From Planctomycetota bacterium (GTDB taxonomy: Bacteria > Planctomycetota > UBA1135 > UBA2386): a stretch of DNA of 64,000 nt. The notes under the pieces are model-generated. The model was not told the origin of the DNA. It searched no databases and worked only from the letters and a program-made list of their open reading frames with translations. A program made the translations under genes and the position numbers. Positions 41,828 through 50,335 of the stretch are shown here, piece by piece. The stretch is from NCBI GenBank assembly GCA_025459175.1, contig JALORC010000010.1:25415-89414 (forward strand), written 5' to 3'. The first letter of the stretch is position 1. Every line of letters begins with the position of its first letter.

Positions 41828-43020
41828 CCCAGCTTCTCCTCGTAGAGATCTGTCGAAGCGCGCCTTCCGACCATCGCCGACGAGCCCCCGGGGCGCACCT
41901 CACCTGTCCGACGCGCGCGTCGTCGATGTCCATCGAGCAACAGCACGAACGCGGCCAGCAGGGCGCACACAGAAGCCACCAAACGCCACCACGCTGGGTC
42001 CTGCGCCCGAGCGACACGACGCTCGAAAGCAGACTGCAACATCCCAGCTGACTCTTCGAGCATGTCGTGTCCACCGGGCACGACCTGCTCCGACGTGCCG
42101 GTCTTGCGATCGAGGCGTAACCAACCTGGCCCTTGCTCGGGCAGCGGGACGTCACGCGCAACCTTTTGCACATCGATGTTGACCACCTCGACCGTGATGA
42201 CCGCCGGGTGCGCACCTCCGTAAGCATTGCCATCGCCGTCTATGAGCGGCGTGACATCGAAGACCGCGGGCAGCTTGCCGACCCCTGCGACATCCCGCAA
42301 CTCGCGCACCGACAGAATCATGGCCGGCCTCTCTGCTTGGTACCACGTCCGCCGAAGCAGCGGGAAGTCCGGTGGTGCCCCGAGCACGATCTCGTCGATG
42401 CCTTGTCGCGATACCGAGACTCGGGCCGCGTCGATGGGGTCGTCCGAACGCATCGGGGCCACCTTGTACCGCGCGTCGCGAAGCACGTGCCGGATGCTGA
42501 CACTGCTACCGAAGAACGCGGGAGGCTCGAGGTTCGGCTCGTTGTCGGGAAGAGTCCAGACTCCACTGCCGCGAAACCAGAACAGGACCGCGAGGCGTTC
42601 GAAGTTGGGGAGGCCTGGGTTGTCGATGGACTCGATCATTCGCTTGGCGACCCAATTGACGTGGACCCGCTGCGCATCCATCCACGTCTGTGTCCGGCCG
42701 TAGAATGCCCGCCACGGCACTCCCGCGGACGAATGGCCGCTGTCCAGGCAGATCGCGCCGCGCGCATCGATGGCGCAGTCGCAGTGCACGAGCTCACCGG
42801 GATCCGGGCCCGGGAAACGCGAGGCCACGAACAGGTGGGGCATTGCGCGACACTTGCTGATCCACCCGTCAAGAACAACCGAGCGCAGATCCTCTGGTGC
42901 GATGGCGGCGACCGCATGCGTCGATGCCTGCTGACTGAGGAGGGTCCGGCTCGGCCCCAGCAACGTCAACCCGACGGCAACCACCGTCCACAGTCGCAAG
43001 GTCGAAAGCCGATCTGTCAT
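41824..43020 (-). CDS. Hypothetical protein with signal peptide and C-terminal TM
   Basis: MTDRLSTLRLWTVVAVGLTLLGP; PAWWRLVASVCALLAAFVLLLDGHRRR; overlaps neighbours by 4 bp. Confidence 0.7.
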   Translation of the reverse strand: MTDRLSTLRLWTVVAVGLTLLGPSRTLLSQQASTHAVAAIAPEDLRSVVLDGWISKCRAMPHLFVASRFPGPDPGELVHCDCAIDARGAICLDSGHSSAGVPWRAFYGRTQTWMDAQRVHVNWVAKRMIESIDNPGLPNFERLAVLFWFRGSGVWTLPDNEPNLEPPAFFGSSVSIRHVLRDARYKVAPMRSDDPIDAARVSVSRQGIDEIVLGAPPDFPLLRRTWYQAERPAMILSVRELRDVAGVGKLPAVFDVTPLIDGDGNAYGGAHPAVITVEVVNIDVQKVARDVPLPEQGPGWLRLDRKTGTSEQVVPGGHDMLEESAGMLQSAFERRVARAQDPAWWRLVASVCALLAAFVLLLDGHRRRARRTGEVRPGGSSAMVGRRASTDLYEEKLG

Positions 43021-43619
43021 GTCCGACCTCCGAGGCGCCAACGCAACAGCAACAACACGATCGCCCCACCGAGCGAGCCCCAGTGCACAAGCCACGCAAC
43101 GGTCAGGCGTGACGGCGGCGAGGCAATGAGAACGTGTCCGGACCAAAGCCGCTGAAACGCCTGCCTGCCGATGCTCTGCCTCAGCACCGTGGCCGCATCG
43201 AAGAGCGTCACACTATTAGGGTCCATCCTGACAACGATAGCATAGCCGCCGGCGCGGCCGTCGTCGCCGACGGCATCTTCGAGGTGCACGATGACTGGAA
43301 GCTGGGTTTTTGTCAGAGCATCCATCGAACCGAAACCGGTATGACTCGCCGCACCGAGCGCCGTGGCCGCGTTCTCCAGCCTCGCCAGGGTCACCGGGTA
43401 CCCTTGTTCCGCGACCGCCCGCACGACGTCGCCGTACAGGATGTCGTGGCCGCATCCGCGCAGCTGGAGGAACAAGGCGTTGGCCGCAGCCGATTCGGTG
43501 TTGCGCCAGATCGCGGGCACACCAGGGCCTTCATCCTGGCCAGCGGCCACCGCGGCGAGGGAGAACAGGCACAAACCTGCCATCGCCGCACGCGAGACGC
43601 TGCAGTAGGGCCGTTGCAT
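43017..43619 (-). CDS. C39 peptidase-like domain protein lacking catalytic residues, C-terminal TM
   Basis: AANALFLQLRGCGHDILYGDVVRAVAEQGYPVTLARLENAATALG...LPVIVHLE...GGYAIVVRMDPNSVTLFDAATVLRQSIGRQAFQRLWSGHVLIA follows C39 topology without the expected Cys and His. Confidence 0.6.
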   Translation of the reverse strand: MQRPYCSVSRAAMAGLCLFSLAAVAAGQDEGPGVPAIWRNTESAAANALFLQLRGCGHDILYGDVVRAVAEQGYPVTLARLENAATALGAASHTGFGSMDALTKTQLPVIVHLEDAVGDDGRAGGYAIVVRMDPNSVTLFDAATVLRQSIGRQAFQRLWSGHVLIASPPSRLTVAWLVHWGSLGGAIVLLLLRWRLGGRT

Positions 43620-43740
43620 CGGTCAGTAGTTTCTTCGACTGGAGAGCAACGATAGGCGTGAACGACTTCGGCAAACCCGGCGAACACGCCGTAGTCGACG
43701 GGAACGAGGCCGGGAAGGGCCTCGCGGCTTCCCCCCTCGG

Positions 43741-44109
43741 TCAGCCTCCGTCAACAGGCGGCACGTAGTCGCACGGGAACGGGACCCGCATCACACTGCC
43801 GCAGCCGACGACGGCGCTACCGGTCGACGTGCAGTACTTGATCCCGCCAAATGTGTTGAACCTGTTATCGCCGTCGGCCCGGGGGACCCAGCACTTCGTG
43901 GCAACGCAGCGCAAAGGCCAAGGACCGTACTCGTTGGGATCGCCCCCGGCACACCCGAGGAACTTCCAAGTGGCACAAGAATCCTCGCCCCCCAAGGACA
44001 TCGTCAGGACACCGTCCGCGTCTTCGAACAAGCGGGTCTCCGGGGAAGGAACTGCAGCGAGGGCCAAAGCGCTTACAGCAAGCGCCAAAATCATTCTTCC
44101 AGTGCGCAT
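43741..44109 (-). CDS. Small secreted Cys-rich protein, head of the 44.1-40.0 kb operon
   Basis: Signal-like MRTGRMILALAVSALALAAVP; Cys in DSCATWKFLGCAGG, LRCVATKCWV, KYCTSTG, VGCGSVMRVPFPCD. Confidence 0.6.
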   Translation of the reverse strand: MRTGRMILALAVSALALAAVPSPETRLFEDADGVLTMSLGGEDSCATWKFLGCAGGDPNEYGPWPLRCVATKCWVPRADGDNRFNTFGGIKYCTSTGSAVVGCGSVMRVPFPCDYVPPVDGG

Positions 44110-44289
44110 CTTGCTCTCCTTGGTTGTTGGAGTTTCCTTGGAGCCGGGTGACATACCCAGCGTCCCTTCGTGACTCTGTGCAATACCATCGCACAGCAGA
44201 TTTCCATGGAACCACAAACCATCGTATCCTTCAACCCCAAACTCCTGATCGGCCATCGGCGACGTAATCCAGCCGGCGCATCCACGCGC

Positions 44290-44600
44290 CGTGGGCTGTG
44301 ACCCGCTGCCGAAACCCAACGCAAGGCCCCGGCCTCCTTGGAATCTCCTTCTTCTCCGACTTGGCGCTCAGATACCCCCGGAACGAGTCCTCAGGAATGC
44401 GTGCGATAGCCTTGCAGCGCCGCCCCCTGCCCTTGTCGTTTGCAGCCAGCGCGCCGCCACCAAGCAAGTTCGCAGCCTGCGATCTTGCTCGATCTCCGTC
44501 TCGGACAGAGCTTTGCAGCAAATCTGCATCCAGCTTGCGCGTCCCGCTGAACTGGCAGGATGCAATGCGGATGGCCTCCTCGAGGCGACCGCCATCGAGG
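44290..44600 (-). pseudogene. Fragment paralogous to the 30264-31358 protein
   Basis: EEAIRIASCQFSGTRKLDADLLQSSVRDGDRARSQAANLLGGGALAANDKGRGRRCKAIARIPEDSFRGYLSAKSEKKEIP vs EEAIRIASFQLSGKRRLGHALLQSSIHGGDRSRSHTANLLGSGTQAAIDKDRRRRYKALARIPEDVFTGYLRAKSEKKEIP. Confidence 0.85.
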
Positions 44601-44714
44601 CCGATTCGCATCGAGGTGCGCGGCGAAGCCCAAGCCCGTGTCGGCAAGGGCATCGGCACCAACTACGTTTCGCCAGGGCCACTGATCCTTCTGGGCCTTT
44701 CGGCGCGCCAGGAT

Positions 44715-44825
44715 GGCTAGTTCCGGAACCGCGGCGGGCTCGGAACCGCTGCGCGACCGGCTGGACGGCGGGATGCGCAGCGGGCAGGCTGGCGGGGGTG
44801 GGTTCCGGGTGGCCTGGGACAGCAG
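44715..44825 (+). repeat. Dispersed repeat R1 copy
   Basis: gcgcgaccggctggacggcgggatgcgcagcgggcaggctggcgggggtgggttccgggtggcctgggac. Confidence 0.75.
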
Positions 44826-45112
44826 CGTGATCTTACTGCACCCGATCTTCGCCGGTTCGATAGATGGCACGTAGCGTGCGGCGACGACCTCTGACACTCA
44901 GGCGCGCCTTTCTCTCGCCGGAAACCGGAAACCCAACCTCGAACAGCGACCGCGTGAGCGGGAGTGGTTTACCCATCGGGTGCGGTAGCGGCCGAAGTCC
45001 TGCGTTTTTGAGGTGACCCGTCGCGTTCGTGGCGAAAGTATAGCATGTGTTCTGTGGGAGGTAAGCACCTTCGCCTGTCTCCCGCTAGAGCTCAACAACT
45101 TGGAGCCAACTC

Positions 45113-45470
45113 ATGAAGATGCTATTCGCGGCGATCCCCTGCGTTGTTCTTGGTATTTGCGGCGCAGGAGTGTTATACCGATTCGGCCCACAACTCGGGG
45201 GCGGCTGTGACTTTGAAGATCGGCGACTCCCGCGACAAGGCCAGGGCGGAAGCGGAAGCGCGCCAGCAAGTCAACGATGCGCTAGCGATTCTCTCCAAGG
45301 TGGAGTGTGCCATTTGCCCTGGTGGTGCCCAGTGCCCCAGGTCGGCCAAAGCAACAGACGGAACGGTGACCGTTCACTGCCAGCAAGTTGGCTCGACGCA
45401 AGACAGCAGAAGGTGGGTTTGCGCCGCGTCGCATCAAGGCGCCTACGTCGTCAACTGCAAGAAGTGCTGA
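45113..45470 (+). pseudogene. Small secreted Cys-rich protein, apparently frameshifted
   Basis: Signal peptide MKMLFAAIPCVVLGICGAGV in frame 2; Cys-rich mature-like part VTLKIGDSRDKARAEAEARQQVNDALAILSKVECAICPGGAQCPR...GAYVVNCKKC in frame 3. Confidence 0.5.
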
Positions 45471-45539
45471 GGAGCAGATCTGAGCATAGAACAAGGCGCT
45501 GCTGCGCTCGGCAGCAGCGCTACCTAACACCATAAGAAC

Positions 45540-46688
45540 ATGCGATTTCCCAAGAGCGCAGTCTATCTTTTATTAGGCGCTTCCATTGGAGTGGTGTTTC
45601 TTGCACTGGCGCACGGTGGCTTCGCATCAGCGCCGTCTTTGGCCACGACCACGAACGTCGACGTCAAGGTGGCGCCACACATTGGAGAGCCGGCAGCAGC
45701 TGAGGGGCCTGCGGTGGCCGCATCGAGGATGACGGCCACCTCCACTCATGGCGGCCCGCCAGACTTCTCGGCAAGGATTGTCGTCGTGGGGCTCCCAGTG
45801 AACGACGGTCCCGACGCAGGTGTGATTGTCCGGAGGCTAGGTGATGGTCACCTCACACATCAAAGCCTTGACCTGGCGAGGTCATGGGTGGGTGCCTTGC
45901 CGGCCCTCACTCATGCGATCGAGGGCGTGACATCGAAATCTGGAGCCTTCGATGTTGTATCGTGTGACCCGCCGAACCTGTCAGTCGACAACGCAAGTGT
46001 CACCGTGGTGGTCAGGGCTTCTGAAGGATGGTTGCTTCATGCGATAGATGGATCTACAGGAACCCGCTTGAGTGGACTGGTGTCGTGCCAAGATGGTTCC
46101 GACAACCATGTCGGTAGCGATGGGACCGTGTGGATGCCGCGCGAGCTGCCGGGTCAAGCCAAGCACTACATTGCAAGCGTCGCAGGCTTCACGCCCCGAC
46201 GCCTTGCGCATCGAGCCGAAGAGGGAGATGCGTTCGTGTCCTTCTGGCGCTGCGGTTCAATACGAGTTCGGTTGCGGGCCGGGCACTCCGTTTCTGTGTG
46301 GAGCTCGGATGATGGGCGCATCGTGCATCTTGTAGACAGCGACCCACGGCGGGACCGAACCGTCGACGTCGAAGAGCTCAAGCCAGGACAATACATTTTG
46401 CATGTGGCGACAGAAAACGGCGTCTGCTGTGGAGAAGTCACTGTGCATCCGGAGTCATCGATCGTAATCAATGCTGAAGATCTATGCGGGTCTCTACCTC
46501 GTCAAGCAACGTTGCATTTGCTGTGCGATGGAGACTTGACGAAGATGGACAGCGTAAACATGGATCTGACGGTAGCGAGTATACCCTATAGTGTGGCGAT
46601 CCAAAACCAAGGCGGTGGATCGAAGTTGCATCAAAGAGTATTGCGCAGCTTGGCTTCTCGGGAGGGCTGCAGCATCGATAGGCATTGA
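45540..46688 (+). CDS. Hypothetical membrane-anchored protein, possibly C-terminally frameshifted
   Basis: N-term TM AVYLLLGASIGVVFLALAHGGF; beta-rich content; next ORF at 46685 overlaps in another frame. Confidence 0.6.
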   Translation: MRFPKSAVYLLLGASIGVVFLALAHGGFASAPSLATTTNVDVKVAPHIGEPAAAEGPAVAASRMTATSTHGGPPDFSARIVVVGLPVNDGPDAGVIVRRLGDGHLTHQSLDLARSWVGALPALTHAIEGVTSKSGAFDVVSCDPPNLSVDNASVTVVVRASEGWLLHAIDGSTGTRLSGLVSCQDGSDNHVGSDGTVWMPRELPGQAKHYIASVAGFTPRRLAHRAEEGDAFVSFWRCGSIRVRLRAGHSVSVWSSDDGRIVHLVDSDPRRDRTVDVEELKPGQYILHVATENGVCCGEVTVHPESSIVINAEDLCGSLPRQATLHLLCDGDLTKMDSVNMDLTVASIPYSVAIQNQGGGSKLHQRVLRSLASREGCSIDRH

Positions 46689-47266
46689 TGGATTTGTTTC
46701 CGGCGACATACAGAGTGGCCATTCCCGAAATCGGGGTTGAGACAGAGTTTATCGTTCCCGCGACCGGTCCGGTCGATGCCCCCATTGATTGCTATGATAT
46801 GGCCAGAATCAAGGTGGCAGTGCAGGCTGGTATGCAGCCACCGAATCTGTCGATCGAACATGTGTTTTGGTCGTATGCCGACAGCCAATCGAGTGGGTAC
46901 GCGCGGATCAGCACTGGCTCCGTGGAGTGCCATGTGTCGGTGCCGAAGAAACCACTGAAGATGATGGTGGTTTTCTCCGACAATTCGGTGTCCGGTGCCG
47001 TGCATTGGAGGCCAGGACAGGATACGGATTTGCACTTCAGCAAGGCGGAAGCCGTGAGGGTCGCCGTGCGCATGATGAGGTCGGGAAAGCCTGCGTACTT
47101 GGACGAGTATTGGGATGCTGACATTCAAGCTCTAGACCATGATGGTGAACGCCTTGGTTACGGAGTAAACAGCAGTGATCCGTCGCAAGCCGTGTTCACG
47201 GTGTCGCGGCCTGGCCTCCAGTCGCCATGGCATGGGTGTGGGGCAAGTCGGTCCTTGGCGAGCTGA
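46688..47266 (+). CDS. Hypothetical beta-rich protein, possibly the 3' part of the preceding gene
   Basis: MDLFPATYRVAIPEIGVETEFIVPATGPVDAP...; no signal peptide; starts at the end of the preceding ORF. Confidence 0.45.
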   Translation: MDLFPATYRVAIPEIGVETEFIVPATGPVDAPIDCYDMARIKVAVQAGMQPPNLSIEHVFWSYADSQSSGYARISTGSVECHVSVPKKPLKMMVVFSDNSVSGAVHWRPGQDTDLHFSKAEAVRVAVRMMRSGKPAYLDEYWDADIQALDHDGERLGYGVNSSDPSQAVFTVSRPGLQSPWHGCGASRSLAS

Positions 47267-47435
47267 TCGTCGCTGATCTCGATGTTGCTTTCGTAGTCGT
47301 TGGTATCGAGAGCGGGTTTGACGTAGCTGTTGCGTGCGCCCCACATGCCAACGTTTGGCGCCGGTTGCTACATGATCCGGGATGCCGACCCGATCCCCGC
47401 GCGTTCGCCGTCACGACCCGACCCTGACCGAACGC

Positions 47436-48330
47436 ATAGGAAGTTCAATCTGCGGCCCCAACATCACTCCGCGACACACTCGGAGGCACTGCCGAACTCG
47501 TCCACCGCCGGCGGCGCCCGGCAACCCGCCTGCTCCAGCACCGCCGCAGACAGCCCCATCGCCCCCAACACCCGCACGATCGACGCCGGATCGTGGATCG
47601 CCGCCAGCACACGACGCACTCCCGAACACTACGGGCAAACCAAGGCCTCGAAGCCGCGCGCCCGCTGCAGCAACACCGCCGAAGAATTCCGCCGACGACC
47701 ACCACGTCGCCCGCCACCACCATGCGGAACCCGCAGCAGCGCGCGCACCCGCCGCTCTGCCTACTGCCTTTGGAACGCGGCGGCGGCGACGCTCTCGGCC
47801 ACCTCGGCCGCAGCGACCTGCCCCGCGGGGACACCACCTGCCACGTGCTGGCAGCCGCCGCCTTCGCCTTCCTCTTCCTCGCGACGCGGCACCACCCGCG
47901 AGCGCAATCCCGACGCTGGTGCCAGCACCCCGTGATACGTCACCAGGTGCTTCCTCGGCCTTGGCACCAGCGCGCACAGCCGCTCATCAGCACCTCCTTC
48001 GTCATCACCACCGCTTGCGTGCCGTCACGCCAGCGCTTCTTCAGCGAGTACCCGATCCGCCCATCCGCCAGCTCCGATTCCGGATCCGCCGCACCAGCTG
48101 CTGCACATCGCCATCGCTCACCTCCCGCATTGCACGCGAGCGAAGCCGTGCGCCAGCACCCCGCATCGCAAGAACGCCTCGACCTACCGCAGGCAGAACC
48201 GCGGCACCGACCGTTCCCTCGCTTCCACAGAGCACACGAACGAACCCCACGCCGCCTGCACCGCGCAGTACAGCACCGTTACCTCCGGCTCGCGCCGCAC
48301 GCGTTCGCCATCGCCACTGCGCACGCAGGC
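47436..48330 (-). mobile_element. Relic E: IS91-family transposase with N- and C-terminal parts but central domain deleted
   Basis: Complement: TVLYCAVQAAWGSFVCSVEARERSVPRF and EAFLRCGVLAHGFARVQCGR (N-terminal Zn region), VSDGDVQQLVRRIRNR, then ELADGRIGYSLKKRWRDGT, RKHLVTYHGVLAPASGLRSRVVPRR and a C-term tail. Confidence 0.85.
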
Positions 48331-48529
48331 TCCGCGGCACGCACTCCCGCCGCGATGGCACTCCAGCCACGGATCTGCCCACCCGCCACCCCACCCCGCC
48401 CAACCGCAACCACCCCCACCAGACACCTCCGGTACGTCGCGATCGCCAAAAAGTCTTGGCCCGACCGACCACCGGTTCCGTAGAAGTGCCCCTCCCCGCG
48501 ACCCCTCGCGCCGGCACTTCGAGAGCCAC

Positions 48530-50335
48530 ATGCGGACCCCCAGCTCGCTGCCCTTCCAAGGCGCCTCCCTGTTCGTACTCAGCCTGTGCCTCGGCGCAGC
48601 GGCCGCCGCCGCCCAGGACCCGACTCCGCCGGCGCCCCCAGTCGCCCCGCCGACCCAGGCCCCAGCCCAACCAGCAGCCGAACCACCCGCCGCGACCGCG
48701 CCCACCACCCCGCCCGCCGCCGAGGGCGAAGCCCCGCGCCGCCGCGGCCCGCGCCGCCCGCCGCTCGTGCTCGAAGCCGGCACCGTGCACCCCGTCGCCG
48801 GCCCCGCGATCCAGAACGGCGTCGTCGTGATCCGCGGCGACCGCATCCTCGCGGTCGGCAAGCAGGGCGAGGTCGAGCTCCCGCAAGGCGCCACGGTGCG
48901 CAGCTTCCCGACCGGCCACATCTACCCGGGCCTGATCGACGCCCAGACCGACGCCTTCACCGACGCCTCGCTGCGCGACGCCGGCGACAGCGACGGCGGC
49001 AGCGGCTTCGTCGACGACCTGCGTGTGCAGCACGACCGCAGCGACGAACTGATCCAGGCCGGCATCACCACCGCCTACGTCAGCGTGCGTTCGCCGGCGC
49101 TGGTGCGCGGCCAGGGCGCCATCGTGCGGCCGCTGGCCAGCGGCTTCGAACCGTGGAGCGGGCGCGAACGCGCCGCGCTGCAGCTGCGCATGACGCAGGG
49201 CCCCGGCCCGTCGCACGCGCTGCAGCGGCAGCAGCAGATGAAGCAGGTCGACGGCCTGTTCGAAGGCCTCGAGGAGTTCCGCAAGGCGCGCATCGACCAC
49301 GAAGACGCGGTCAAGAAGTACGACAAGGAGTTCGCCGACTACCTCGCGTTCCACCAGAAGAAGAAGGACGCCGAGAAGAAGGACGACAAGCCCGCTGGCG
49401 ACAAGGCGCCCGCCGGCGACGCGAAGCCGGCCACGCCCCCGGCCGGCGCCGACGCCGGTGGACCGCCGCGCGAAGGTCGACCCGGCCGCGGCAACCGCGG
49501 TGGACCGCCGCGCGAGCAGCCGCCGAAGGAAGAGCCGCCGAAGCAACCCGACCACGAGCTCGAAGCGGCGCTGGCGACCTTGTTCGACGCGCTGGCGCAG
49601 GATCCGCCGAAGCCGGTCGAGCCGCCGAAGCCGGCCGAACCCCCGAAGCAGGGTGAGCGCCCCGCCGGCCCGCCGCAGGGTGGCCCGCCCCAGGGTGGCG
49701 CCCCAGCGGGTGGCGCCGCGGCCGGCGACAAGAAGGACGAAGCGCCCAAGCGCCCGACCTACCCGAAGGCACCCGACCGCGATCCGCAGCGCGAGGCGTT
49801 GCTGCGCGTGCTCGACGGCGAACTGCCGCTGCGCGTCGAAGCGCACCGCCCCGACGAACTGCGCGCCGCGCTGCAGCTGCAACGCGAGCGCAAGATCCCG
49901 GTGCTGGTGCTCGAGCAGGCCTACGGCGCCGCACCGCTGGTCGCCCAGCTCGCCGAGCAAGGTGCGTCCGTGGTGCTGACCGAACTGCTGCCGGTGCCGT
50001 TCGAACCGCCGTACGACCACTTCGACCCGACCGCGCTGCCCGCAGCGCTGCAGCAGGCCGGCGTGCCGTTCGCGATCGCGACCGGCAGCGGCAAGCAGGC
50101 GGGCCTGCTGCCGCTGCTCGCCGCTGCCGCGGTCGGCCGCGGCCTCGATCGCGACGCGGCGCTGCGCGCGATCACGTTGACGCCGGCCGAGATCCTCGGC
50201 GTCGCCGCCGACACCGGGTCGCTGCAGGCCGGCAAGTATGCCGACGTGCTGGTGACCGACCGACCGTTGTTCGCGACCGACAGCCGCGTGCTGCTGGTGC
50301 TGCAGAAGGGCCGCGCCGAATTCGAGGTGAAGTGA
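48530..50335 (+). CDS. Secreted amidohydrolase-like protein (degenerate), operon gene 1
   Basis: VLEAGTVHPVAGPAIQNGVVVIRGDRILAVG...IYPGLIDAQTD; C-term ALRAITLTPAEILGVAADTGSLQAGKYADVLVTD. Confidence 0.85.
   Translation: MRTPSSLPFQGASLFVLSLCLGAAAAAAQDPTPPAPPVAPPTQAPAQPAAEPPAATAPTTPPAAEGEAPRRRGPRRPPLVLEAGTVHPVAGPAIQNGVVVIRGDRILAVGKQGEVELPQGATVRSFPTGHIYPGLIDAQTDAFTDASLRDAGDSDGGSGFVDDLRVQHDRSDELIQAGITTAYVSVRSPALVRGQGAIVRPLASGFEPWSGRERAALQLRMTQGPGPSHALQRQQQMKQVDGLFEGLEEFRKARIDHEDAVKKYDKEFADYLAFHQKKKDAEKKDDKPAGDKAPAGDAKPATPPAGADAGGPPREGRPGRGNRGGPPREQPPKEEPPKQPDHELEAALATLFDALAQDPPKPVEPPKPAEPPKQGERPAGPPQGGPPQGGAPAGGAAAGDKKDEAPKRPTYPKAPDRDPQREALLRVLDGELPLRVEAHRPDELRAALQLQRERKIPVLVLEQAYGAAPLVAQLAEQGASVVLTELLPVPFEPPYDHFDPTALPAALQQAGVPFAIATGSGKQAGLLPLLAAAAVGRGLDRDAALRAITLTPAEILGVAADTGSLQAGKYADVLVTDRPLFATDSRVLLVLQKGRAEFEVK

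Noticed and set aside
48041-50020. 659-aa minus-strand ORF
   Set aside because: Mostly antisense to amidohydrolase gene 1; only its far end includes relic E fragments
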